From Flavobacterium sp. (GTDB taxonomy: Bacteria; Bacteroidota; Bacteroidia; Flavobacteriales; Flavobacteriaceae): a stretch of 14,901 bases of DNA. Location of the stretch: positions 1 through 14,901 of the forward strand of contig JASLHL010000084.1 in assembly GCA_030152225.1 (NCBI GenBank), given 5' to 3'. The notes beneath the pieces were generated by a model. It was given only the letters and a program-made list of their open reading frames with translations, had not been told where the DNA came from and did not search any database. The position numbers and the translations under genes are program-made. This document shows positions 1 to 7,351 of this stretch, piece after piece (positions within the stretch are counted from its first letter, which is position 1; every line of letters starts with the position of its first letter).

Positions 1-17
1 TACAGAAATATTGCTAA

Positions 18-52
18 TTTTGCCTCCGCATTACAGAAGTAAAATACTTTTG
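18..52 (+). promoter_or_regulatory. Candidate tRNA-Gln promoter (Bacteroidota type)
   Basis: TACTTTTG at 45-52 fits the Bacteroidota -7 consensus TAnnTTTG, and TTTTG at 18-22 could be the -33 element, with a spacer of 22 bases, slightly long. Transcription would start a few bases after 52, about 10 bases before the mature 5' end of the tRNA at 68. This is a consensus match only. Confidence 0.45.
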
Positions 53-67
53 AACGCAACGTGGTAC

Positions 68-138
68 TGGCCTATGGTGTAATGGTAACACAGCTGATTT
101 TGGTTCAGTCGTTCTAGGTTCGAGTCCTAGTAGGCCAA
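68..138 (+). tRNA. tRNA-Gln (anticodon UUG)
   Basis: A full cloverleaf can be folded by eye. The acceptor stem pairs TGGCCTA (68-74) with TAGGCCA (131-137), with discriminator A at 138. The D-stem is GTG/CAC (77-79 with 89-91). The anticodon stem is GCTGA/TCAGT (93-97 with 105-109) around a seven-base loop with anticodon TTG at 100-102. The T-stem is CTAGG/CCTAG (114-118 with 126-130). UUG reads the glutamine codon CAA and, by wobble, CAG. The 3' CCA is not encoded; A138 is followed by CA. It is not a glutamate tRNA, so it does not feed the HemA reaction encoded nearby. Confidence 0.95.
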
Positions 139-140
139 CA

Positions 141-173
141 AAAAGCTCCTTGAATTTCAAGGAGCTTTTTTTA
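141..173 (+). terminator. Intrinsic terminator of tRNA-Gln
   Basis: The left arm AAAAGCTCCTTG (141-152) pairs perfectly with CAAGGAGCTTTT (158-169) around a five-base loop, and a run of T continues to 172. It starts two bases after the tRNA discriminator, so it ends that transcript. Confidence 0.85.
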
Positions 174-190
174 TGACCTTGTGTGTAAAT

Positions 191-225
191 AAAAAAGGTT
201 GGAATCTAACTTCCAACCTTTTTTT
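191..225. terminator. Bidirectional terminator, end of leftward operon
   Basis: AAAAAAGGTTGGAA (191-204) pairs with TTCCAACCTTTTTT (211-224) around a six-base loop. A-runs on one side and T-runs on the other let it work in both directions. It lies two bases beyond the stop codon of the minus-strand enoyl-CoA hydratase, so its main role is probably to end the regulator-hemH-hemJ-kinase-hydratase transcript. Confidence 0.8.
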
Positions 226-226
226 C

Positions 227-1006
227 TTATCCTTTAAAATTTGGTTTTCTCTTTTCTAAGAAAGCAGTAGTACCTTCTGTAAAATCTTTGGTGTTAAAAC
301 ACTCTCCGAAGTGTTTGATCTCTTCGTGATATCCGTTTGTACCGTCTTTGAAGTTGGCATTCACTGATTTGATAGCTTTCGAAATCGCCGTGATCGAATT
401 GTTTGAGATCTTTTGTGCAATCCCCTTAGTAAAGGTCAATAAGTCTGCTTGTTCCACTACGTGGTTCACTAAGCCATATTCCAATGCTTTTGTAGCAGAG
501 ATCATATCAGCCGTCATAATTAATTCCATCGCACGTCCTTTGCCAATCAGTTGGGGCAAACGCTGTGTTCCTCCATAACCTGGAATCAATCCTAACGTTA
601 CTTCAGGTAATCCCATTTTAGCATTCGTAGAAGCGACTCTAAAATGACAAGACATAGCCAATTCTAATCCGCCACCTAAAGCAAATCCATTGATTGCCGC
701 AATAATTGGTTTCGAGTAGTTTTGAGCGTAATCAAATAACAATTCTTGCCCTTTGGCTGCTAATTGTGAGCCTTCACTTACATTGAAGCTAGAAAATTCT
801 TTAATATCAGCACCTGCAACAAACGCTTTTTCTCCACTTCCTGTGATAATGACAACGCGAACGCTTTTGTCTTCTTCAAGTTGAATTAGAGCGCGGTGTA
901 ACTCCTCAATAGTAGGTTTGTTTAAGGCATTTAATTTTGTGGGTCTGTTAATCGTGATGACCGATATGTGATCATCCGTCTCAATTAAAATATTTTCATA
1001 TTCCAT
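227..1006 (-). CDS. Enoyl-CoA hydratase (crotonase family)
   Basis: This is a 259-residue crotonase-fold enzyme that probably adds water across the double bond of 2-trans-enoyl-CoA in fatty-acid beta-oxidation or a related acyl-CoA route. It is presumably cytoplasmic. The oxyanion-hole motif AGAD is at about residues 64-67. The two catalytic glutamates of true hydratases are both present, in GGGLELAM (E115) and GLPEVTLG (E135), which argues against a pure isomerase. The length is normal for the family. I place the start at the ATG at 1006; an in-frame TTG three codons upstream is possible but less likely. It is the last gene of the leftward operon, 13 bp after the kinase stop, and is followed at once by a terminator. 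A link with heme synthesis is not obvious, and the substrate cannot be told from sequence. Confidence 0.88.
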   Translation of the reverse strand: MEYENILIETDDHISVITINRPTKLNALNKPTIEELHRALIQLEEDKSVRVVIITGSGEKAFVAGADIKEFSSFNVSEGSQLAAKGQELLFDYAQNYSKPIIAAINGFALGGGLELAMSCHFRVASTNAKMGLPEVTLGLIPGYGGTQRLPQLIGKGRAMELIMTADMISATKALEYGLVNHVVEQADLLTFTKGIAQKISNNSITAISKAIKSVNANFKDGTNGYHEEIKHFGECFNTKDFTEGTTAFLEKRKPNFKG

Positions 1007-1019
1007 ATTTCTCAAATTT

Positions 1020-2489
1020 TTATTTGGTCTGTGGTAAAGTTACGGTAAAAGTCGTTCCCTTACCAGCTTCTGTTTCAAAGGTAATGGTTCCTTTATAATT
1101 TTCTACAATATTTTTTATAATCCCCAGGCCAAGTCCCATTCCACTTGTTTTGGTAGTAAATTTCGGTTCGAAGATCCTCGTCTTGTCTGCAATAGAGACT
1201 CCCGTTCCATTATCGGTGACTGAAATAATGATGTTTTCATCATCTTGATACGCTTTAACCAGAACAATTGGACTCGGGTTGCTATCGGGAATCGCTTGAA
1301 TTGCATTTTTTACTAAGTTAGTAATAATACGGATAAGTTGTGTCTGATCAATTACTGCAATAATTTCATCCTCTTCATGCTCAAAATAGATAAAATCTTC
1401 TGTAAAGATGTCCAGCGAAATGCGAATAGTTTTAATGACATTAAGGGTCTCATTTTGCTGAGCAGGCATGGACGCAAAACTTGAGAAAGCCGTGGCTACG
1501 GATGACATGGTGTCAATCTGCCCAATCAGTACAGCAGAATAGTCTTTGAGTTTACTGCTGATCTCTGGATCAGTAGGGTCAAATTTTCGTTCAAAGCTCT
1601 GAACGGTTAATCGCATTGGTGTAAGCGGATTTTTAATCTCATGGGCGACTTGTTTTGCCATTTCTCGCCAAGCTTGTTCGCGTTCGTTTTGCGCTAATTG
1701 CTGGTAGGTTTCATCTAATTTCTCTACCATATCATTATATGCATTGATCAAGTTGGAAATCTCTTTACTGGTCGAAATGTCTTCTATCTTTTCGTTTTTC
1801 TGACCCAATTTCGTACGCGTCATTTTCACGCTTAGCTTGTTTAAACTTTGGGTGATGTAGTTGGATAAAAAGTAGGAAATGGCAATTGACATGATTAACA
1901 TGATAATGTAAACCTGAGCGAATTTTGACATGAAGTTGTGTACTTCGTTTTCGTAAAATTCAGTCTCCTCAGCATAAGGGATTTTAATAATACCTAGCGG
2001 TTTGAATTTTTGATCTTTTACATAACGATACGAGGTTCGAATGCGTACGTCATCTATTTCTTCAGCATCAACAAAACGCTTGTGTGGCGAAGATTGGATC
2101 GTTTTTAAGATGATAAGCGGTATATTGGACTGAATGCTATCAACGGAAAAAGTCCCCTTAGAGGACAGTAGTAATTTTCCGTTGAGATCGTGTATATATA
2201 GTTCTGTATTGTGTATCGCTGCTAACTCGTGTATTTTGTCTTTAAATATGAGCGGAAGATTTGCTGTGTTTAACGGGTAAGGTGTTGTGGTTAAAATGTA
2301 ATTAATATTTTCTGTAATGGAGCTTTCTTTTCGCTCCAAGCGATATTGATGGTAAGTACGCGCTTCTTCCTTAAATTGATAGACGGAAACCGCAGATATC
2401 AAGATGGAAGATATGATACTTAAAAAAATTAAAGAGAAAAATATTCTATTTTGTAGGGAGAAACTTTTTAAAAAAAACTTGTCTTTCAT
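1020..2489 (-). CDS. NtrY-like membrane sensor histidine kinase, orphan
   Basis: This 489-residue inner-membrane sensor kinase has a membrane span at residues about 15-37, an extracytoplasmic sensing region of about 150 residues, a second span at about 190-209 and a HAMP-like linker to about 260. The HisKA domain has the phosphoacceptor H283 in the motif VAHEIKNPLTP. The HATPase domain has the N box NLVKNAIQAI (391-400), the G1 box DNGTG (426-430), the F region FEPKFTTK (440-447) and the G2 box GMGLGLG (450-456). All catalytic motifs look intact. The sensing region resembles no domain I can name. Its ATG overlaps the hemJ stop as ATGA (2486-2489), so the two are probably translationally coupled. 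No response regulator is encoded in the window, so the partner must lie elsewhere. The overall arrangement resembles NtrY. The signal sensed is unknown; proximity to HemJ suggests, but does not show, a heme, redox or envelope cue. Confidence 0.9.
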   Translation of the reverse strand: MKDKFFLKSFSLQNRIFFSLIFLSIISSILISAVSVYQFKEEARTYHQYRLERKESSITENINYILTTTPYPLNTANLPLIFKDKIHELAAIHNTELYIHDLNGKLLLSSKGTFSVDSIQSNIPLIILKTIQSSPHKRFVDAEEIDDVRIRTSYRYVKDQKFKPLGIIKIPYAEETEFYENEVHNFMSKFAQVYIIMLIMSIAISYFLSNYITQSLNKLSVKMTRTKLGQKNEKIEDISTSKEISNLINAYNDMVEKLDETYQQLAQNEREQAWREMAKQVAHEIKNPLTPMRLTVQSFERKFDPTDPEISSKLKDYSAVLIGQIDTMSSVATAFSSFASMPAQQNETLNVIKTIRISLDIFTEDFIYFEHEEDEIIAVIDQTQLIRIITNLVKNAIQAIPDSNPSPIVLVKAYQDDENIIISVTDNGTGVSIADKTRIFEPKFTTKTSGMGLGLGIIKNIVENYKGTITFETEAGKGTTFTVTLPQTK

Positions 2490-3031
2490 TCATTCTTATT
2501 GCGTTGACGTCTTCGTTTGTAAAGCTTAATACCTATCATTAACAATATAGCCAAAGCAATTAATCCGACTACACCAAATATCCAGTTGAAAGCATTCTTT
2601 AAAAATACTAAAAAAACAACAGAAAATAAAATAATTGTTGCTCCTTCATTCCAAACTCGAAAGAACGAAGAGGTTTTTGTTAAAGTATTGCGATTGATTT
2701 GCTTAACAAACTGATGGCACTTTAGGTGATACGCAATTAAAAGCACCACAAATAGTAGCTTTACGTGCATCCAGGGCTGTTGTAGCAGATAGGGATTCAC
2801 CACAAAAAGGGAGATGCCAAAAACAAGCGTTAGAATCGCAGCAGGCCATGTTATGATGTTCCAGAGGCGATTGGTCATAAGGCGGTATTGCTTTTTGAGA
2901 ATAACTTGCTCCAGTTGTGGTTTTTCATTTGCTTCTACGTAATAGACGAAAAGGCGAACAATGTAGAATAAGCCTGCAAACCAGCAGACAACAAAGATAA
3001 CGTGTAGTGCTTTTAAATATAAATAGGCCAT
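2486..3031 (-). CDS. hemJ: Protoporphyrinogen IX oxidase HemJ (CopD/UPF0093 family)
   Basis: This 181-residue membrane protein belongs to the HemJ family, which oxidises protoporphyrinogen IX to protoporphyrin IX, the step before ferrochelatase. The N-terminus shows the family pattern, with a conserved histidine (H10) in the first helix followed by WFAGLFYIVRLFVY (17-30). Further family-like segments are RLWNIITWPAAILT (55-68), WMHVKLLFVVLLIAYH (87-102, conserved Lys91) and RVWNEG (125-130). Hydrophobic helices fall at about 5-30, 58-78, 87-105, 130-147 and 150-170, and a very basic tail ends the protein. Many HemJ proteins have four helices, so the last helix and KRRRQR tail are a C-terminal addition. 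The gene sits 9 bp after hemH, which fits the pathway order, and overlaps the kinase start by 4 bp. Older databases often call this family simply CopD-like. The assignment to HemJ rests on both motif pattern and context. Confidence 0.85.
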   Translation of the reverse strand: MAYLYLKALHVIFVVCWFAGLFYIVRLFVYYVEANEKPQLEQVILKKQYRLMTNRLWNIITWPAAILTLVFGISLFVVNPYLLQQPWMHVKLLFVVLLIAYHLKCHQFVKQINRNTLTKTSSFFRVWNEGATIILFSVVFLVFLKNAFNWIFGVVGLIALAILLMIGIKLYKRRRQRNKNE

Positions 3032-3040
3032 AGCTTCGCG

Positions 3041-4060
3041 TTAATTAGTTTGTTGCCAAGTTGTAATCCAAGTGGCTAAGGCATCGATAAATGTATCATT
3101 GTCGTTTAAACAAGGGATGGTTTTAAAAGATGTGCCTCCGTGGTGTAAGAACTCATCATGCGCTTCCATGCCTATTTCCTCTAGTGTTTCCAAACAATCG
3201 GCTACAAAAGCAGGTGTAACAACAGCCAAGTGTTTTACGCCACTTTCTGCAAGTTGATTTACTGTTTTGTCTGTTGGAGGTTGTAACCATTTGTCTGGTC
3301 CCAATCGCGATTGAAAGGTATTGGTATATTTTCCTTCAGGTATGTTTAATTTTTCAACCACTTGTTTGGTCGTTTCCAAACATTGATGTCTGTAGCAATG
3401 TTGATGGGCAACAGAAGGAGTATTACAACACGAACCGTCAATTTTACAGTGCGATTTCGTTGTGTCCGATTTATAAATATGACGCTCCGGTACACCGTGA
3501 TACGAAAATAAGAGATGATCCCATTCGTTTTGCTCTAAATGCGTTTGAATAGACGCGGCCAAGGCATCAATGTACTCTTGCTTGTTGTAAAAAGCAGGCA
3601 TACTGGTGATTTTCATCCCTGAAAAATACTTTTTGCGCAATTGTTCTGCTAAGACGTCGATCGTTTCTGTCGTTGCCATGGCAAATTGAGGATATAACGG
3701 GATCATAAATACATCCGTTACCCCTTGGTCTTTCAATTCTTGTAAGCCTGTTTTGATCGAAGGTTCTCCGTAGCGCATCGCTAGAGCAATAGGCAAGTCT
3801 ATTTTCTGCTGTAACTTTTTTTGCTGGCGTTTAGAAATCACAATAAGTGGTGAGCCTTCGGGCCACCATACTTTTTGATAGGCTTCCGCCGATTTTTTAG
3901 GCCTTGTGTTTAAAATGATTCCCTTTACTAAGAATGCTCGAAGTAAATATGGCATATCAATGACTCTTTTGTCCATTAAAAATTCATCCAAATAAGGTTT
4001 TACATCCTCAGGGGTTGGAGATTTTGGCGAACCTAAATTTACAAGTAGTATCCCTTTCAT
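3041..4060 (-). CDS. hemH: Ferrochelatase
   Basis: This 339-residue enzyme inserts Fe2+ into protoporphyrin IX to make protoheme, the final step of the pathway. It is expected to sit at the inner face of the membrane next to HemJ. The N-terminus MKGILLVNLGSP is typical. The catalytic histidine is H188 in LLFSYHGVPERH, and the second active-site motif is ETLEEIGME at 291-299. SRLGPDKWLQPPT (251-263) is a conserved substrate-side block. A run of cysteines at 205, 211, 212, 222 and 227 lies just after the catalytic histidine and is unusually dense. Some bacterial ferrochelatases hold an internal [2Fe-2S] cluster, so these could be ligands, but that is inference. The ATG shares one base with the regulator's stop (TAATG at 4062-4058), so the two are likely coupled. 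Confidence 0.96.
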   Translation of the reverse strand: MKGILLVNLGSPKSPTPEDVKPYLDEFLMDKRVIDMPYLLRAFLVKGIILNTRPKKSAEAYQKVWWPEGSPLIVISKRQQKKLQQKIDLPIALAMRYGEPSIKTGLQELKDQGVTDVFMIPLYPQFAMATTETIDVLAEQLRKKYFSGMKITSMPAFYNKQEYIDALAASIQTHLEQNEWDHLLFSYHGVPERHIYKSDTTKSHCKIDGSCCNTPSVAHQHCYRHQCLETTKQVVEKLNIPEGKYTNTFQSRLGPDKWLQPPTDKTVNQLAESGVKHLAVVTPAFVADCLETLEEIGMEAHDEFLHHGGTSFKTIPCLNDNDTFIDALATWITTWQQTN

Positions 4061-4935
4061 TATTGATTGTTTGAATTAATTGACATTAAATATTTTTTGG
4101 GTGTAATTCCGTACTTCTTTTTAAAGGCAGAAATAAAATGACTCGCTGAGCTATAGCCAATTTTTAATCCCACCTCATTGACATTGTAATTGCCTTCATC
4201 GAGTAATTTTCGGGCGTAATCCATCTTGTAGTCAAATAGAAAGCTAAAAACAGAATCGCCATAAATTTGTTTGAAACCAATTTTTAATTTTTTGATATTT
4301 AGACCAATGAGATCTGCTAATTCCTGCAATGTTGGCGGTTCGGTCATTTGCTGAATCATAATGTCTTTGGCTTTTTTAATCTTGATTACATCTTCTTCAT
4401 CGGATAAAAACGGACAATTATCGATGTTTTGTTCCTCATTGTAGTTGAAAACAAGGCTTAATAACTCGTAGGTCTTCCCTTTATAGAATAGGTTTTTTAC
4501 TGATGGATGCATCGATGCATTGAGCATTTGTGTCAACACAATAGCAATCGCAGGGGTGATTTTTTCTTCGGTATAGTACTTTTTTTCCTTGTTCTCATCG
4601 GTCAAAAAACCGATAAACTCCGCTTCAGAAGAAAAGAGGGAGTGAAATTTTTTGATTGGAATCATCAGGCAAATAATCGCCGATTGACTCTTTACTTCGA
4701 GGTGAACAGGAAGTTGTTTTTGGGGATTGTAAAGGAGTAGCGATTTCTCTTCAGGTAACTCCAACGTATAGGCTCCTTGGTTGTAAATAAACTGCCCTGA
4801 TCCTCTTAAACAAAAGTAAAATTGGATGATGTCCGTGCCAATCTCTTTGTGAAAACTCAGGGGCTGCGGACTGTTATTGTCTAGTTTAAAGACAGAAAAT
4901 TCTGGGTCGATATTAATTTCTTCTATGGGACTCAT
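4060..4935 (-). CDS. AraC-family regulator, PchR-like, divergent from hemA
   Basis: This is a 291-residue transcription factor. The N-terminal part (about 1-165) is a beta-rich, cupin-like effector region. A helical segment, VKNLFYKGKTYELLSLVF (146-163), resembles the linker seen in PchR/YbtA-type regulators. The C-terminal AraC domain has two helix-turn-helix units, the first at about 202-222 (LQELADLIGLNIKKLKIGF) and the second at about 250-272 (NVNEVGLKIGYSSASHFISAF), ending in the usual YGITPKKY. PchR-type proteins are known to respond to iron-siderophore complexes. Here the gene leads the hemH-hemJ operon and faces hemA, so the simplest inference is control of heme synthesis in response to iron, heme or a porphyrin. 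The ligand is not known. A TAGCGTTATT box touches its start codon and three more lie before hemA, which fits autoregulation. Confidence 0.9.
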   Translation of the reverse strand: MSPIEEINIDPEFSVFKLDNNSPQPLSFHKEIGTDIIQFYFCLRGSGQFIYNQGAYTLELPEEKSLLLYNPQKQLPVHLEVKSQSAIICLMIPIKKFHSLFSSEAEFIGFLTDENKEKKYYTEEKITPAIAIVLTQMLNASMHPSVKNLFYKGKTYELLSLVFNYNEEQNIDNCPFLSDEEDVIKIKKAKDIMIQQMTEPPTLQELADLIGLNIKKLKIGFKQIYGDSVFSFLFDYKMDYARKLLDEGNYNVNEVGLKIGYSSASHFISAFKKKYGITPKKYLMSINSNNQ

Positions 4936-4944
4936 AGCGTTATT
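4935..4944 (+). promoter_or_regulatory. TAGCGTTATT box at the regulator start codon
   Basis: This ten-base box is identical to the one at 5081-5090, 146 bp away, close to 14 helical turns. Its first base is part of the AraC-family gene's start codon (minus-strand ATG, 4935-4933), so the box covers the end of that gene's leader. Binding here could repress the leftward operon or form a DNA loop with the boxes upstream of hemA. The role is inferred. Confidence 0.45.
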
Positions 4945-5029
4945 TTTTTGAAATGCAAGAAAACGAAAAGTTGTATTTTTTATTTAGAATGATTCTATAT
5001 AAAGCCTTTTGTAACCCTTGCTATTCCTG

Positions 5030-5037
5030 CAAATGTA
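5030..5037 (-). promoter_or_regulatory. Candidate -7 element of the leftward operon
   Basis: On the minus strand this reads TACATTTG, matching TAnnTTTG. It would start the regulator-hemH-hemJ-kinase-hydratase transcript at about 5025, leaving a leader of about 90 bases. No clear TTG lies at the -33 position, which would fit a promoter needing an activator or a false match. Confidence 0.4.
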
Positions 5038-5080
5038 CTGTATTATAATGAAATATTGCTAATTGTTTTTCTTTTTCTTT

Positions 5081-5133
5081 TAGCGTTATTAATAGTCCTT
5101 CTAGCGTTACTTTTATCGAATCATTAGCGCTAA
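5081..5133 (+). promoter_or_regulatory. Candidate operator array (three TAGCG boxes) upstream of hemA
   Basis: Three boxes lie in the same orientation: TAGCGTTATT at 5081, TAGCGTTACT at 5102 and TAGCGCTAAA at 5125. The starts are 21 and 23 bp apart, about two helical turns, the kind of spacing seen between direct-repeat half-sites of AraC-family proteins. The last box lies within a perfect ten-base palindrome, TTAGCGCTAA (5124-5133). That palindrome sits in the spacer directly upstream of the hemA -7 element, so a bound protein could act on polymerase there. Assignment to the neighbouring AraC-type regulator is inferred from position and spacing. Confidence 0.5.
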
Positions 5134-5140
5134 ATTTGCT

Positions 5141-5148
5141 TACTTTTG
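5141..5148 (+). promoter_or_regulatory. Candidate -7 element of the hemACDE-hemFB operon
   Basis: TACTTTTG matches TAnnTTTG exactly. Transcription would begin at about 5153, only some 10 bases before the ATG at 5163. No TTTG is present at the -33 position (about 5116-5122), so recruitment by an activator is plausible. The element overlaps an upstream in-frame TTG at 5136, which argues that translation starts at 5163 instead. Confidence 0.5.
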
Positions 5149-5162
5149 AAATTGAAATAGGT

Positions 5163-6422
5163 ATGGAAAAAATAGATAAGGTCAAATCAACTACTTTTTA
5201 TGCAGTAGGATTAAGCTATAAAAAAGCGGATGCCGAGATGAGAGGAAAGTTTAGTTTGAGTGAAACGGCCAAAGAAAATCTATTACGTCAAGCGAAAGAA
5301 GAAGGGATTGAAAGTTTAATCGTTATCTCTACGTGTAATCGAACGGAGATTTATGGTTTTGCTCAACACCCTTTTGAACTTATTAAATTATTATGCGATA
5401 ATAGTAAGGGAACTGTAGACGATTTTCAACGAGTAGCCTATGTGTGTAAAAACAATGAAGCAATTCGTCACTTATTTCGTGTAGGAACAGGATTGGATAG
5501 TCAAATTCTTGGCGATTTTGAGATTATTAGTCAAATTAAAAATGGCTTTATATTAGCCAAAGAAGAAGGACTAACAACCAATTACTTTGAGCGCCTTGTC
5601 AATGCTGTGATTCAAGCGAGTAAACGCATTAAAAATGAAACAGAATTAAGCTCAGGTGCTACTTCAGTGTCTTTTGCCGCTGTTCAATATATTATGGATC
5701 ACGTAGCGAATATTTCAGACAAAAATATTTTGTTATTCGGAACGGGAAAAATCGGACGAAATACCTGTGAGAATTTGGTGAAACACACCCATAATGATCA
5801 TATCGTTCTCATTAATCGTACCAAAGAAAGAGCAGTAGAAGTAGCGGGTAAGTTTAATTTACTTGTAAAAGATTATGCCAATCTTCAGGAAGAAGTCAGT
5901 AAAGCAGATGTTTTAGTTGTAGCAACAGGTGCGCAACAACCGACCATTGACTTAGCGATGTTGCAACTAGACAAACCATTGACTATTTTGGATTTGTCGA
6001 TTCCCAAAAATGTAGATCCCGCCGTTTTGTCTCATCCTATGGTAGAATTAATTCACATGGATGACTTGTCAAAAATGACAGACAAAACGATCGAAAGACG
6101 CAAAGCGTTTATTCCTCAAGCAGAAGAAATTATAGACGAAGTGATGTCGGAATTTGTCGCTTGGACGAAAATGAGAAAATTTGCTCCGACCATTCATGCA
6201 CTCAAAACGCGATTAGAACAAATAAAAGATGGAGAAATTGACTACCATCGAAAAAAATATGAGAACTTTGATAGTGAACAAGCTGAAGTAATTACCATGC
6301 GTATTATTCAGAAGATCACCACCCACTTTGCGAATCACTTACGACAAGAAGAAACCGTTGTAGATGAGAGTATTGAGTGGATAGAAAAAGTATTTCAATT
6401 AGATTCAAGACAAAATGGATAG
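5163..6422 (+). CDS. hemA: Glutamyl-tRNA reductase
   Basis: This 419-residue enzyme uses NADPH to reduce glutamyl-tRNA(Glu) to glutamate-1-semialdehyde, the first and usually rate-controlling step of C5-pathway heme synthesis. The catalytic cysteine is C58 in ISTCNRTEIYGF. The family segment GLDSQILGDFEIISQIK (110-126) follows, then the NADPH-binding fold with GTGKIG (193-198) and a C-terminal helical dimerisation domain. I chose the ATG at 5163 (MEKIDKVKS) because an in-frame TTG at 5136 lies upstream of the candidate -7 element and would add nine residues absent from the family. It leads the rightward operon. The next enzyme, HemL, is not encoded in the window. Its 3' end overlaps hemC by eight bases. 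Confidence 0.96.
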   Translation: MEKIDKVKSTTFYAVGLSYKKADAEMRGKFSLSETAKENLLRQAKEEGIESLIVISTCNRTEIYGFAQHPFELIKLLCDNSKGTVDDFQRVAYVCKNNEAIRHLFRVGTGLDSQILGDFEIISQIKNGFILAKEEGLTTNYFERLVNAVIQASKRIKNETELSSGATSVSFAAVQYIMDHVANISDKNILLFGTGKIGRNTCENLVKHTHNDHIVLINRTKERAVEVAGKFNLLVKDYANLQEEVSKADVLVVATGAQQPTIDLAMLQLDKPLTILDLSIPKNVDPAVLSHPMVELIHMDDLSKMTDKTIERRKAFIPQAEEIIDEVMSEFVAWTKMRKFAPTIHALKTRLEQIKDGEIDYHRKKYENFDSEQAEVITMRIIQKITTHFANHLRQEETVVDESIEWIEKVFQLDSRQNG

Positions 6423-7347
6423 AGTTATTCGTATCGGTACACGCGATAGCGAGCTTGCGATGTGGCAAGCAACAACAGTGGAGAAGGCATTACAAGCTTT
6501 AGGGTATAAAACACAATTAGTTCCTGTAAAATCTGAAGGCGATTTGGTTTTAGACAAGCCTTTATACGAGATGGGGATTACGGGTATTTTTACCAAAACC
6601 TTGGATGTGGCGATGATCAACAAAAAAGTAGACATTGCTGTACACTCCATGAAAGATGTACCAACGGCTTTACCGCAAGGTATTGTACAAGCCGCTGTAT
6701 TGCAAAGAGCCAATACGGTGGATATTTTACTACACAAAGGAGATACTACCTTTTTAGATCCTGAAGTAGAGGCCATCGTGGCAACGGGAAGTTTGCGTAG
6801 AAAAGCCCAATGGCTCAACCGCTTTCCCAAACACACCCTAGTGGATTTAAGAGGAAATGTCAATACGAGAATGCAGAAACTAGCAGATAATGCCGATTGG
6901 AAGGGCGCTATTTTTGCTTCTGCAGGATTAGATCGCATCAAGAAAAAACCAAAGGGATTTGTCAATTTAGACTGGATGATTCCCGCACCTGCACAAGGAG
7001 CTATGGTTGTGGTAGCGATGGCAGATGATTCTTTTGCTTTAGATGCCCTACGCCAATTAAACGATTACGAAGCAGAAATGACAACGCATATTGAACGCCA
7101 GTTCTTGCGTACCTTAGAAGGAGGATGTACAGCGCCAATCGGAGCAATTGCAACCTACAATCAAAAGGAAGATACTATCGATTTTACAGGGGTTTTATTG
7201 TCTTTGGATGGAAAAGAAAAATTCGAAATTAAAAAGACCGTACCCATTCAAGAGTGGAAGAAATTGGGCTTCTATGCCGCACAAGAATTGTTGGCAGATG
7301 GTGGACAAGCGCTAATGGAAAAATTACGCCAAGAATTAAAACGATAA
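6415..7347 (+). CDS. hemC: Porphobilinogen deaminase (hydroxymethylbilane synthase)
   Basis: This 310-residue cytoplasmic enzyme joins four porphobilinogen molecules into hydroxymethylbilane. The start is typical (RIGTRDSELAMWQA). The catalytic aspartate is D81 in VHSMKDVPT. The LRRKAQW block (127-133) supplies arginines that bind substrate. The dipyrromethane cofactor is held by C238 in EGGCTAPIGA. All landmarks are intact and the length is normal. The ATG lies inside the end of hemA (eight-base overlap), so translation is probably coupled. hemD follows after four bases. Confidence 0.97.
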   Translation: MDRVIRIGTRDSELAMWQATTVEKALQALGYKTQLVPVKSEGDLVLDKPLYEMGITGIFTKTLDVAMINKKVDIAVHSMKDVPTALPQGIVQAAVLQRANTVDILLHKGDTTFLDPEVEAIVATGSLRRKAQWLNRFPKHTLVDLRGNVNTRMQKLADNADWKGAIFASAGLDRIKKKPKGFVNLDWMIPAPAQGAMVVVAMADDSFALDALRQLNDYEAEMTTHIERQFLRTLEGGCTAPIGAIATYNQKEDTIDFTGVLLSLDGKEKFEIKKTVPIQEWKKLGFYAAQELLADGGQALMEKLRQELKR

Positions 7348-7351
7348 CAGT

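Noticed and set aside
5050..5064. The 15-mer GAAATATTGCTAATT occurs both here and at 5-19, before tRNA-Gln.
   Set aside because: It is AT-rich, and a chance 15-base match within 15 kb of such DNA is not rare. The flanks do not match.
6405..6965. A 186-codon open frame on the minus strand opposite hemC.
   Set aside because: It overlaps a fully supported hemC, has no family features, and reads as a shadow of the real gene.
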